In this document: one piece after another, positions 1 through 11,337 of the stretch
Layout of the letters: each line of letters begins with the position of its first letter
How positions within the stretch are numbered: the first letter of the stretch is position 1
Assembly (NCBI GenBank): GCA_002221725.1
Contig: NJFT01000204.1
Span: 1-64,000, forward strand
Origin: Scedosporium boydii
Taxonomy: Eukaryota > Ascomycota > Sordariomycetes > Microascales > Microascaceae
Direction of reading: 5' to 3'
DNA length: 64,000 nt
Position numbers and translations under genes: made by a program
Notes under the pieces: generated by a model
Database searches by the model: none
What the model saw: the letters and a program-made list of their open reading frames with translations, nothing else
What the model was told of the DNA's origin: nothing

Positions 1-701
1 AAAAAAAAAAAAAAACCAACAATATTTGTTTGAATTTGTTCGATGCAAAGGCAAAGTTAATAACGCTCCTGCAGATACTCGGTTTCAGCTATGTTATGTT
101 TCTACCTTCATCTTGTTGAACTTTGCCCAATCTGCGACGCTGGAAATGGCTACTCGAAATAGGGCTTTACTAAACAAGTGGAGAGACACACTGCGCAGCC
201 TAGCCAGAGCATGGCCACTTGCTCGACTGGCGACTATGAGACTGGACGCCATCTTCTGGAAGGGCCTGGACTCGGTGGTCTATGGGGCGGGCCCACATAG
301 CCCCGCTATGAGGCTTCTGAACGATTCGGGGCCTGGCGCTTTGTGCGAGGAGTAACGGGGCATCGTGTTCGAGCGTGCGAACCGGCTTCGAGCTCCGCGG
401 CGCCGCCTTTGGGATCCCACCCTGAATCATTTATGAATACTGATTAAGAAGTATGGGAATTATATATACCTTCCGAGGAGTTCTCAAAGTGAGCTACTAT
501 CTGTTCTTCCTCCTTATAAGTGTTCTTACTATGATATCAATAATATGGTGATACTAAAGGAAGCTGCAATACTAGGGGAACCATAATGAGACAGAGGGGA
601 AAAAAATTGTCATTAGCATGCACCGTAGCTCTCGCCTCTATGTTTTCATTCACCGTTCGGTGTAGACGATTTATCCTTCCCTGAGAGCCCATGACAGAGT
701 A
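1..701. other. gene-free stretch at left edge
   Basis: No open frame here looks like a protein. The window opens with a run of 15 A. The stretch nearest position 701 is presumably the 3' flank of the minus-strand amidohydrolase gene. Nothing else seen. Confidence 0.6.
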
Positions 702-2320
702 TCAGCTGCGAGCAGCGTCATACCGTACGACCGCACCCAATAACACCTGGGTCCCAATCACACAGTCCTCGGGGGTACAGTATTCGTCTGGAGTATGGCT
801 CAGACCATTCCTCGTCGGTGAAAAAATCATAGCCGTGGGGCAGACCTTGTTCACTTGACAGCTGTCATGACTAGCACCGCTCACCATGTGCCTCCACAGC
901 TTGCGGCTGCCGTCCGAAAAGCCCGGTAGCCGGGCGCATACCTCATCTGCCGCCTCCTCCACCGCCGCGATGCAGTCCTTATGAAAGGATGTGGCCGCGT
1001 TATCCGTGAGTGCCTTCCAGTGAACTTGAACGCCCCGCTCTGAGTCCTTGGAGGCAATGGTGTCGAACTCCTCGCGGAGTGCGGCGACCATCTCGGCCAG
1101 CGTCTCGTTTATGGGATGGCGGATGTCTAGGGAGAATTTCGTAGTGTGCGCCACGGTGTTTACGCTCCCGGGCAGACCGTTGAGGATGCCGGTGGTGACA
1201 AGGCCCTCAAAGGACTTAGCAACCTCGTTGGATGCCACAATCATCTTGGCCGCAGCTAAGAGCGAATCCCTCCGCGCGGCCAGCGGGGTCGTTCCTGCGT
1301 GTCCGTCCCTCCCCTTGACCTCAACCTCGTACCAGCAGTAGGCCTGTGCGCCCGTGACGACGCCGACCTTTCGCTCCTCATCCTCAAGGATGGGGCCTTG
1401 CTCTATGTGCAGCTCGAAGTGCGCGGCCATGGGCTGGGCCTCGTGCGATGCTGAGATGTTACCGAGGAAGCCGATACGTTCGAGTTCTTGTCTAACAGTG
1501 CGAGGGGTCGATCCGTTTTGCGGAGGGGTCACTTCTGTGCAATTCCAGGCTGTTTCGAGCGGAATGGCTCCGGACCAGACGCCAGAGGCAATGGTGGTTA
1601 TCGGGAAGCGAGCGCCTTCCTCACTAGCAAGCCCAGGAGTTCATATTAGCATTCGTGATCAAGTCCGCATCTCAAGCTATAGAAAAGGAAAAAAAAATGA
1701 GAGAGAGAAAGAGAAACGAACTTTGTCCAATTCACAAGCCCTACAGGGCCTTCTGTCTCGTACTTGTTCTCGTGCAATGTTCTCAAGACCTCGAGGGCGG
1801 CCATGACGCCTAGAATGCCGTCATACCTGCCTCCCGTAGGCTGCGTGTCAAGATGCGACCCCATCATGACGGGCGCCATGGTCTTGGATTTACCCGGCCT
1901 TACCGCGAAAATGTTGCCCATCTGGTCGACGGCAACGGTGCAGCCGATAGCCCGTACTTCGTCTACCAGCCATTCGCGGACCTCTTTGTCGTCGTCGCTG
2001 AGGGAGAGACGGGCCATTCCGGTTTCAGTTGGGTGACTAAACTCACATGGCGAAGATTGCCACAATCAGGCTCCGGCAATTTTTTTTTTATAAGGTAAAC
2101 TAGAAATACAGCATCGGAGAGGAAGAGGGATTTGTGTTCTTTCTCTTCATAAGAGTGTCTTAACTTACTCTCCATACGGATGAGCTTTTCCGAATTCACA
2201 GGTCGCATGGATTGATTCCATCAACCTCGAGCCGTTGACTTGCAGTGTCAGGTCCCGAAAGGCAGACTTCGTCGCAGGCGTAGCCGCGGGGACGATCATT
2301 GTACGGACGGAGGATGGCAT
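702..2320 (-). CDS. M20-family N-carbamoyl-L-amino-acid / allantoate amidohydrolase
   Basis: Predicted zinc amidohydrolase of the peptidase M20 group that includes allantoate amidohydrolase, beta-ureidopropionase and hydantoin-utilisation carbamoylase; it would hydrolyse an N-carbamoyl or ureido amide and release ammonia. Three exons, 2320-2169, 2036-1722 and 1623-702, with GT...AG introns of 132 and 98 bases, join in phase to about 462 residues, the usual family size being 410-460. Metal-site motifs are intact: GSHLD (His112), GGRYDG (Asp123), NEEGARF (Glu157-158) completed exactly at the second splice junction, HIEQGP (His228), and a late GLSHTPDEY histidine. GRDGHAGTTP near residue 260 matches the lid and dimer region. 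I chose the ATG at 2320; in-frame ATGs lie 24 bases downstream and 78 bases upstream (2398). Next to the deacetylase fusion it fits a ureide pathway. Which ureido compound it uses cannot be told from sequence. Confidence 0.88.
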
Positions 2321-3388
2321 CCTAGTGGAAAAAAAAGGGCGTACCTGTACGGGTGAGTGTGCGTTGAAGATGGGGAACTGTACTTTGTAAAGGGGCAAGA
2401 GTGCTTTTTTTACTGTGTACTGGGGAGAGAATGCTGCGTCTCATGATGGATTCATCCCATAGTCACGGGTTTGGAAATTGGCAGGGGAGAGTTGGTTCGG
2501 CCGGGAGTTTGGGTTTGGCCGCCCCTGCTTTTGGGCTGCCTAATAATCAGTGGCGGGCACCAAGCTCAACGCCGGTAAACTAGGAGACGGGATTGTGCGG
2601 CGGGCGACGGGCGACGGGCGACGGGCAACGACACTGGGCTGGGCGTTGTATTGTATTAATTGGAGCGATGGGATTGGCGGGCAACAATTGGCGACGGGGA
2701 ACTCGGGTGGGGTACGCCGGCCAACACGGCCGTCTTTCGGGCGTTTGGGCCGGCAGACCCTACACGATATGTAGTTACCAACGAAGTGTGAGCCAATTCC
2801 TGCAGTACAGAATTTCAAATGATAGCAACTCGGGTTCTAGAGTGATAAGTATTACGATATAAAAACGGGAGATGATACAAGATATCTGTCCTGTACATAG
2901 TCCGGACATGGATGTGATGCAAGATCGAGGGCGAAACAAGGAGCAAGCGAAACACGATACACGATGAGTAGGATGATTCTCAGTAGAACCGACCCTCTCA
3001 TTCTTCCCATAGCAATTTAGGTCTGCACTACAAAAATAGGCATAGTGATGGCCAATTCACCTTTTTTAGGCTTCATCTCAACCAGCCCGAGAATGTCTCA
3101 AGAAATTGGATCCAGCTTGCAGAGCCACGGATTAAGGTGACTGAATCATCCCAAAGCCACATGTTGAGAGCCACGTTGACTAGGAATTCTGGGTGTAGTA
3201 TAAATATTCAAGTCTCAAAGTGTTAGTAACTTGATACCTCGATACTATAGCCCCTTGGCCAGTAATAGTAGTCTAAAAAAAAAACAATAGTTTCATCATA
3301 CGTATTCATCACGCTCACAGTCTCCTCATTGCCTATCTATGAAACACTCGCGCAAACCAACCCAATCCCCCGCTTTCCTTCATCCTTG
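2321..3388. other. intergenic region, amidohydrolase promoter side
   Basis: No coding sequence recognised. This is the upstream region of the minus-strand amidohydrolase and the 3' flank of the minus-strand deacetylase fusion. It holds a short 7-bp tandem repeat and GATA-type hexamers TGATAG and TGATAA near 2820-2845. Confidence 0.5.
2601..2628. repeat. 7-bp tandem repeat, four units
   Basis: Three exact copies of CGGGCGA and a fourth CGGGCAA stand head to tail, about 280 bases upstream of the amidohydrolase start. A related GGCGACGGGG follows near 2690. Simple repeat; function unknown. Confidence 0.8.
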
Positions 3389-5093
3389 CTAAGCGGCCAA
3401 CCTCGCCTTCTGTTGCACAGCCAGCCATGCCTCGGCAATCTGCTCCCCCGTGCAAAACTCCACCGACTCGCCGAACCCTTTCAACCACCCAATGAACCGA
3501 TCGATCATGCCGGTGATATGGGCCAAGCCGCTAGTGTCCGGGTGCACCAGGATCGGGAAAATGAAGTCGGCTGACTCGTCGCCCTCGTTCGAGTTCTCCC
3601 ACAGCCACATGAATTTGTCCTTCCACATCTGCTCCACCACACGCGTAGACACGTAGCCCATGCTGTTAGCCAGATGAGGCAGGTACTGTAGTGGCATCAT
3701 GTCCTCGTTGTACCAGCCGCAGGGAAGCTCGACCAGCGGATGAACACCGTCCTCTGGGTATCCCTGGGAGGCGATGGCTGAGGGCTTGAGCCAGGACGAG
3801 GCGGGCTGGGACCAGTCAATGGGCTCGATCGGAGGGTCGTTGGGTGTAAAGTAGGGCTGGGAGTCGTGATGCATGAGTGACGAGTCGTAGAGGAAGCCGT
3901 GCTCGCGGAGGAGCTTGATCGTTGTCTCGCGGATGGTGTACATGGGAGCGCGGTAACCGCGAGGTTTTTTGCCCGCCAACTTGGTGGCGACGTCAATGCT
4001 GGAGAATCCTCGTGGTTAGCGGTACTGAAGCCGCTTCTTGGAGATTGGAGGGAAAACTCCCCCCCTTCAAAAAGAAAAAGAAAAAATATACCGCAAGATC
4101 GAACAGGACTTACCACTTTAGGAGGACCTCACGTTCTTGCTCCTCAGTCATTTGAGCAATACCCTCGTGTGCGTATCCATGCAGGCCGACCTCAGCACCC
4201 GACTCCAACACGGCGCGCGCGGCGTCTGGGAAGGTCTCGATGGTGTGGCCTGGAATGTACCAGGTGACTTTGTCGGCCATCTCGTTTTTATTGAACAAGC
4301 TCAGCAGGCGGTACACGCCCACCTGGCCGGCGAAGATGCCTGACGAGTAGTCGGCCATGTTATTGTCCGCGTGGCAGCCCGTGCCTAGCCAGTGTGACAC
4401 GGCGTCGAAGTCAACCGACAGGGCGACCTTTACGCGCCGCGTCCTGGGGCGAATTACGGCTCCTGGCACAGCCAAGGCTTGCTCTTGCTGTTCACCGGCG
4501 CCGAGAATCTGGTACTCGCAATCAGTGGGCATTCCCGCGTTTACGGGGGCCATGTCCTGGGGACAGGCGCTCATGACTATGATCAAGGGCGCCTCGGCGC
4601 GAAAGATGACGTACTGGCCCACCTCGCTAGTGGGGGGCCGGATGTCCAGGCCACCGTGGTGATCGATTGCGACGTTCATGAAGAGGTTGAGTGGGTCAGG
4701 TACCCAGTCGTCGGCAATGTGGAAATCCGGGAAGGTGTTTTTGAGCGCCTTGTGCATGTTGTCGGTGCAGTTGTCGTGGTAGCCTTCGAAGCCCTGCATG
4801 CGATACCTCTCGGCGTCGCAAGCGGACCAGATCATGTCATGCACGCCACGCGTGGTGTCCTCGGTCAGGGTGAGAATGGGCTTCCGCCGCGTGCTGTACA
4901 GCCTGTCGCCGTGGGACAAGGACACCTTAAGGAGAATTGTGCGGCAGTGCACCATGGAGAGGAAGTCATTGGGATCAGCGGGGTTGAAGGCCCAGAAGTC
5001 TAGGACCTGCTTGCCGTAGGTGTTGATGATTTTAATTTCTTGGCCCTTTTGGACCGAGAAGGCCACGGACTTTCGCGCTGGGATGACGGGCAT
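3389..5093 (-). CDS. DUF1989 / polysaccharide-deacetylase (PuuE-like) fusion protein
   Basis: Two exons, 5093-4114 and 3998-3389, joined over a 115-base intron, give 529 residues. Residues about 1-205 are a DUF1989 (urea carboxylase-associated) domain: HDMIWSACDAERY, DPLNLFMN and SACPQD are recognisable. Residues about 220-510 are a NodB-type polysaccharide-deacetylase domain. Its metal triad is visible as DFD (228-230) and HGYAH (305-309), and RGYRAP is the usual arginine motif after the intron. The opening KVALSVDFDAVSHWLG resembles the PuuE allantoinase/imidase branch rather than chitin deacetylases, and there is no signal peptide, so a cytosolic amide- or imide-ring hydrolase is more likely than a wall enzyme. 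DUF1989 proteins act with urea/guanidine carboxylation enzymes in bacteria. The fusion, beside an M20 carbamoylase, suggests consecutive steps of one pathway; this is inference. Confidence 0.85.
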
Positions 5094-5974
5094 TTCGATT
5101 TTAGGTGTCGAATGCGCGGAGCCCGGGGATGGTATTGGCGCACTTCACTCCGTATGATCAGTGGTTTTTGCTTTATCCTTTTCTGGCCCAGCGTACTTGC
5201 TGTTTCAAGAGAAGGGATCGAGGAAAAACAGGAAAAATGAGCGGGGAGACGACTGCAATAACTGCACACAAGGTAAAATAATATATCGGTTATCAATCGA
5301 TCGAGGAGACTACACCGGGGGCACCATCCGGCCCATCCCTCATACTCCCATATTCTACCCCGCCATAGAAGGGAATAAGTACATCGAATCGGCCGATAGC
5401 TCGCCCGTCGGGTGACACTGCCGTCGGCGCGGGCAAATGGCCGCGCAAGGGATTTGGTCCATTGCTTGGTTAGCGTTATCAAATTCTCTCCCCGTATCCA
5501 TAAGTGATAAGAAAACCCCATCGGATTCGATTGATGCTTTCGGAGTAGGTTCGGGTACGTACAGAGCCTGCGCAAGAACTCTCACACAAACTGTGACAAA
5601 CGTACTCGTCGCCTTTTGCACGATCGAACTCCGAATATTCCTGTAAATGATTCTGCAGATAAACCCATGGATAGGTGACTTTTACTTCATATCTTTTGCC
5701 TTATTTTTTCCTTCTTTAAACGGTTCTTCTTCCCCTTCGTTTCTGATCTCGTTTATTTCTTTCTTATATTTTCTTAAATATTCCTCGCAATTGCCAGAGT
5801 AGGAGAGTCTATTTCGAGAGGCCCTCAATAGAGCTGGTAATTAGTTAAGAGACATCCTTGCTTAATGAATGCAGTTCAGATTACAGTTGATCAAAAAAGC
5901 TTTATGCTACTATCTATATACTGCTGTCGTAACATTTCTGATGATCTACCTTGCGAACACAATGAACCAGACAC
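5094..5974. other. intergenic region upstream of deacetylase fusion
   Basis: No coding sequence recognised. It is the promoter of the minus-strand fusion gene and the 3' flank of the minus-strand monooxygenase. Several GATA-type hexamers are present on either strand (CGATAG near 5392, TTATCA near 5291 and 5467, TGATAA near 5506, AGATAA near 5656). Confidence 0.5.
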
Positions 5975-7993
5975 CTACGCCTTATGTCCGTTGACCCCCT
6001 TCTTCCCCGACAACTTGAGCACCTGGGATAAATACTCTTTGAGCCAACATCCCTCCAGTGGCCCCGCACTTCCAAGAAGCCCGTCGGGTCTGAGCACGAG
6101 GATGCCGCCCTTGTCCTCCTCGATGCCAAACTTCCCGTGCCCCATATTGGTGGGATCGTAATACGTGTCACCAAACGGCTTCATGCCAATGGCCTCATAT
6201 GGCGAGCACCCAACCGACGGCGTCAACGTTACCCACCCCACGGCCTCGTGGTCCTCGAGCTCCGGCGCCTCAGCCTTCATATACTCGTCTAAGCCGAGAA
6301 GCATCGGCCGCGTGGACTCGATGTTGCTCGTGCATACCACCACCCAGAATTTACCGACATTGCGCGTGACCCGCTGGAACCTCGTCTTTTGGTTCGTGCC
6401 GGGTATCGTGAGCTCCACGTCAGGCGGCCGCGCGCCGGGAACAACGTGGAGTCCCATTAGTGATGGCTGGTTCACCACGTTCGCCGGATACGAGATGCCC
6501 AGCCCTGTGTTGAAGGGGGCGGCCTGCTCGAAAATCTCGCCGAGCAGCTGATACGGGTCCGCCGTGGTGTCTCCCTGGTACCAAACGGGCCACTTGTGAG
6601 ACATGAGCGTCGCGATGTCGCGGTCGTAGTCGATGAGCTTTCGCACCGCCGTCATGCGCTCAGGGGAGTACGTCTTAAGCACAGAGTCCTGTGTGATGCC
6701 CCGTATCTGAAGGGCAAGCTTCCAGCCGAGATTCACAGCGTCGTGGATACCGGTATTGAGACCCTGCGCGGCGCCGCTGCTGTGAGTGTGAGCCGCGTCA
6801 CCGCAGAGGAAAATGCGGTCCTTGGCCGAAAACCCACGAGCGATGCGCTGGCCGATGGTATATAGCGTCCACCAGTGGACTTCTTTGAACTTCACATTGA
6901 ACGGCTTCATACACTCCATGGCCTCCTTCACCGCCACCTCCTCAGTTACGCCCCCAGGATACTTGGCCGCGATCTCAGGCGTATAAGCGTAACCAATGCG
7001 CGTGGCTCCGTGGTCGAGGGGGGCCCAGAGGACATTTCCATGCGTCTGGCTTTCGATGGCACTGTTTGATGATTTTTTTTTTCCCCAATCAGTTACAAAT
7101 CAAGTGAGTCCGATTCTTAAGATATGTATACGGCTACTTACCCATACGAGCGGTTGAGCGGCATGTCTGTCTCCACGAGACCGTCGATACGAATCCACTT
7201 GTCCTCCGTTGTGTCACCGTCGAAGGGGATTCCCGCATGTTCGCGAACAAAACTTCGCCCGCCGTCTGCGCCGATGAGGTATTTGCTACCGAGGTTACGT
7301 GTTAGCGAAAGAACCAAAGCTTTTTTCTCTTTTTTCTTTTTTTTTCTTGCCACCTTCTCCTACACTTCCCACGACGCACCTCTTCAGACGGAACGTCCTC
7401 TCGGTTCGCTTGTCGGTAAATACAGATGTTACAGCATACGAGTCCGGCGGTGCGGACTCGTCTACCTGAAACTCGATGCACTGAATGGCCTGATAATAAG
7501 ACGCTCCTATTGACTCGAGCTTCTCTCGGAAGATGGCCTCAGTGTGCATCTGGCGCAACACGAGTGTGAAGTCGTAAGTTGTGTCCTCGACGTTTTCCAT
7601 GAACGTCCACACACGACCGGGTAGCCTGCAGACCAACAGTCAGGTTCGCTGCAATTTAACAAAATCGGTGACTGGGTAGAAAAAGATGGCCAAGGTACAC
7701 ACGTACACTCTCTCTCCATCCTTGTACGTCACACTCGTTCGACAGGCGAATCCGAGCTGCAGCATCGGCTCGATGAGGTCGAGTTGATCGAGCTGCTCCA
7801 TCGTCCGCGGGAACAGCGCGATGGCGCGACCGTAGGCGTCTTGGGTCTCCTTTTCGTGCTGCTCGATCACGCAGGCGCTAACGCCGAAGCGTCGTAGCTG
7901 GTATGCCATGAGCAGGCCGACCGGGCCACCGCCGATGATGATGACATCATACTCGGTAGTCGCACCGTCCGGTGCCATCTTTTGATTCTGCAT
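5975..7993 (-). CDS. FAD-dependent aromatic hydroxylase (phenol 2-monooxygenase family)
   Basis: Flavoprotein monooxygenase expected to hydroxylate an aromatic or hetero-aromatic ring with NAD(P)H and O2. Four exons, 7993-7707, 7625-7380, 7285-7142 and 7061-5975, with introns of 81, 94 and 80 bases, all splice in phase to 587 residues, the normal size for the phenol 2-monooxygenase/MobA family. Seen: the dinucleotide motif GGGPVG near residue 20, LPGRVWTFME across the first junction, GADGGRS in exon 3, and the second FAD motif GDAAHTHSSGAAQGLNTG in exon 4. The last ~190 residues form the thioredoxin-like C-terminal domain of phenol hydroxylases. It is divergently transcribed from the permease at 9176 across a GATA-rich promoter. 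It could serve as the ring hydroxylase of the cluster; it is not obviously an HpxO-type urate hydroxylase, which is shorter and lacks the C-terminal domain. Confidence 0.88.
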
Positions 7994-9175
7994 ATAAGCT
8001 TTTATTGGATATTCTCGTTCCGTCTGCTAGAGTGAAGCATGCCGGTTTTTCTAAGCGGGATCGCGATTCAAGTGATGGTTGAAAGGTTCGGGGTTGGCTT
8101 TGTTTCTTTATAACAGAACGATCGTGTTTTGCGATCACTCTGGAACCTATGGGAAAGAGAAAAAGTGGTGCCAGAGGTTGTGGTAGGATAAATCGAACGA
8201 TCCGCGCGATGTGGCCGTGAAATCGTAAGCCCCATGAGTGGCCGTCGGGCATGGCTACGGGCATACCTCCTACGGCGTGTTATTACACAGAGGTCTATGA
8301 TGATACACTGCGCTTGGCAAAAGAGCGGATAAACTCAGACGACGAAGTTTGTACCATTTTTCTTAACAATGATTACAGGTCCTCTCTTTCGGGTTGTATT
8401 TTTCCTCAGGCAAGCAGCAGATTGTGTCTGTGGAACTTCTCCCGGGTCGCGTAGCTCTACGAGCCCTAGCCTTGGCGTCGAGGAGGAGATGATAGCGAAC
8501 CCCTGTTCGCCGTGTCTGTGTCTACCTTGGCCGTCGGGCGATAAGGGTCGAATCAGCACCGCCGCCACGTCTCTGATCGGGAATTTATCACGGCCGAGCT
8601 GTTGTAACCTTTACCCAAAGTGGAAAGGACTACATCACTCATAAACCCCGCGAATTGGCCGGTTCCCAGTTTTGATAATGGCAGTGTCCCTTATCGTACT
8701 TTCACATCGGCAGATGAGATGCATTTTCTCGCTAGGACCCTTCTATTGGCCACTCTTAGGCCGGGTTTTCTGTCCGCTCATGCCCCAAGTAGCCATGCAC
8801 GAAGATAATAGCGGAGGATTGCAAAGGGTACCCTTGTACTTCGTATAGCTATCAGTTATGGGTAGTTACCGACCCCAGGTCCGGCAGCCTCCCGCATTCG
8901 CCCCGCAGCCGTGGTCGGTCGCAGAGCTAAACCCCGACCTTTTATCTGATAAAACTAATGTGACTATGAAAAACCACGCCGACTGTCGATCGGGCCTAGT
9001 GTCCTACTTGCTGATATGCCTTTCAATTCTGAGGGCCTTGATGTAGATAGAGTCCAAGAATTCCTTCTTAATGGCCCTTAATCCTCACTGTTCGCCCGTC
9101 GACCTTCGGCCTGTTGTTGCATACATATTCGGTATCAGAAGAACAGGGAAAATTCCCACCCAAGATCCTCATACG
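7994..9175. promoter_or_regulatory. divergent promoter with cluster of GATA-factor sites
   Basis: This 1.18 kb lies between a minus-strand monooxygenase and a plus-strand permease. HGATAR-type hexamers, the core site of nitrogen GATA factors such as AreA/NIT2, occur at 8490, 8539, 8585 (reverse), 8673, 8691 (reverse), 8803, 8849 (reverse), and as an overlapping inverted pair TTATCTGATAA at 8942-8952. Nine in 463 bp is several-fold above the roughly one expected by chance. No gene is recognised inside. Confidence 0.55.
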
Positions 9176-10793
9176 ATGACTGTCGAGCACCTCAAAGAAA
9201 AAAATTCCAGCAAGAGCCCGGTGGCCGCCAGTATCGCCATGGAGTCCACGACCATTGACCCTGTGATCCACAAGCGAGCCATGCTGAAGCTCGATACGGT
9301 CGTGCTCGGGTGCTTTGGAATCATGTACCTCCTGGCCAACCTAGACAGGAATAACCTGGTAAGCTTCGCATGTTCCGTTTCTCCTCCCAAATATGTTAAG
9401 ACAGCCAAAATCTGACGCCCTACGTGCAGGGAAACACAAATATCATGGGCCTGCCCGAGGATCTCAATCTCAAAGGCAACGAGTTCGGCAATGCTGTGAC
9501 GCTCTTCTTCGCCACCTACGTCGCCTTCGAGGCCCCCTGCTCCATCGCCCTCAAGGTTGTTGGACCCAAGAACCTGCTCTCCTTCTGTATGCTCGGTTGG
9601 GGGGTCACATGCCTCGGCATGGCTTTCATCAAGAACGTGTCGCAGCTTTACGCCTGCCGACTGCTCATCGGCCTTTTCGAGGCCGGCTTGATTCCTTGCA
9701 TCAATGCCTACATCGGCATGGTCTACTTGCGATCAGAGATGTCCCTCCGCTCCGCCATAATGTACGGGTTCAGCGCGCTGGCCGGCGCTGTCGGCGGGTT
9801 GCTTGCGTCCGCCGTCTCCAACGTGAATACGGGCGGGCTCCCATCATGGTCGTGGCTCTTTATCATCGAAGGCATCATCACGATCGCCCTGGTACCCGTC
9901 ATCTACTGCGTGTTTCCCAAAGACCCCGCTACCGCGTGGTTTCTCAACGAAGAGGAGCGCAATGTTATGCGCCTGCGGTTCGAAATGAACCCTCATCTGT
10001 CCATCGAGGAGGAGTTCTCGTGGCCCAAGGTCCTCAGCGCCTTCAAGGACCCTAAGATGTATTTGCATGCCGTGCTCGAGTTCTCCGTTACGCTGTCGCT
10101 CTTTAGCTTCATGACATTCTTGCCCGCCATCATCAGGGGTCTGGGGTATACCAACGTCCACGCCCAGCTGCTAACGGTTCCCGTGTACGTCTGGGCAACT
10201 ATGGCGTACCTCATCATCGCCCTCCTGTCGGACCGCATCGGCTGGCGCGGTCCCTTCATTTTGATAGCCTGCTTGTTCCTTATCATAGGATACGCCATGA
10301 ATCTGGGCACGGTGTCTCTCGGAGCCCGTTATGCGGCCGTATTCATCCTTGGAGCCGGTGTCTATGCTTCGGTCAGTATCAATCTCTTTCATTTTCTTTT
10401 CTATCTTCTTCAGCCCCCCTAGCGAGAACGTGACAACTGATGAGAAAATTCTAGGCCGGTCTTTCCATCGTCTGGCTCAACAGCAATTTCGCCGGCCACT
10501 TTAAGCGTGCCACTGCTCTCGGTGTCGTCTTTAGCGTTGGAAACTCGTCGGGAATAGTTGTCGGTCAGATCTTCACCGCCCAAACCGCACCGCGCTACCT
10601 CTACGGAACGCGCATCACCGTCGGGTTCGCATGTCTTGCCATTGCCTTGGTCATCGTCAACATGCTTGCGCTACGGTGGGTGAACAAGCAGCGTGAGAAG
10701 AGACTCGAGGCGAGGGACCAGGGTTCTTCGGAGGAATCATATACAGAGAAGGAGATTAGTGACCGGGATGATACTTTTAAGTATAATTTGTAG
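9176..10793 (+). CDS. MFS permease, DAL5/allantoate-type anion:cation symporter
   Basis: Plasma-membrane major-facilitator transporter of the fungal DAL5-like branch (allantoate, ureidosuccinate, vitamin and small organic anion uptake). Three exons, 9176-9358, 9430-10371 and 10455-10793, both introns in phase 0, give 487 residues. The first helix ends in YLLANLDRNNL, the family's DRxN signature, and exon 2 begins in the usual place right after it. Further long hydrophobic segments alternate with short charged loops, with a hydrophilic central loop after about residue 230 and a short charged C-terminal tail. The ATG at 9176 follows an A-rich context and leaves a ~40-residue cytoplasmic N-terminus. 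It shares its promoter with the monooxygenase and lies beside the cluster regulator, which supports a role as importer of the cluster substrate. Confidence 0.87.
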
Positions 10794-11337
10794 CGGCTAA
10801 GGGGGTTACTACCGGGACCAAGAAATAAGCCCAAGCGTTATCAGGGTCCCGAATTTCCAGCATCACCAGCCTTGGCATTTACAGCCGCAAATTGCAGAAG
10901 CAAGCTCTGAAGCAAGTTCTAGGCCACGAGTAATAGAACACAGGGATTTGATATATTACGATCCTTAAGTGTAAGGGCGTAGTTGTACCTAAATTGACTA
11001 CTAGCTAGATAGTCTAGAGGTTTGGAAATTAGGATTCGGGTAGAAACGTAAAATGCGGTTACGGGAAAAAATACAACGTTGAACGAGGTATCTATCCCTA
11101 CGAGAGGATATTCTATTATCCAATAATCTTAAATAGACACCTCTCGTTGGCAGCGTTGATTTCTTCGTGCAAGAGTGAAGTATATATTCTTCCTGCCTTA
11201 CATATTAGGCACGGTAAGCAGCGACGCTTTGGGCAATGCCAGAGCTGGGCAAGCCCATTCAACGTGATCTTGTCATCGACCTGCATAACGTCGCCCTCAC
11301 TGCACTTTTATACGACGGGTCCAACGACTCTAACTGT
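10794..11337. other. intergenic region upstream of cluster regulator
   Basis: No coding sequence recognised. It contains the permease 3' flank and the regulator's promoter, with GATA-type hexamers TTATCA (near 10838) and AGATAG (near 11007). Confidence 0.5.

Noticed and set aside
5000..5575. 191-codon minus frame upstream of the deacetylase fusion
   Set aside because: It overlaps the fusion's start in another frame, has no family likeness and stands in its promoter.
9393..10055. 220-codon plus frame inside the permease gene
   Set aside because: It is an out-of-frame shadow of the MFS exon, very rich in Arg and His, and the permease frame has clear family motifs.
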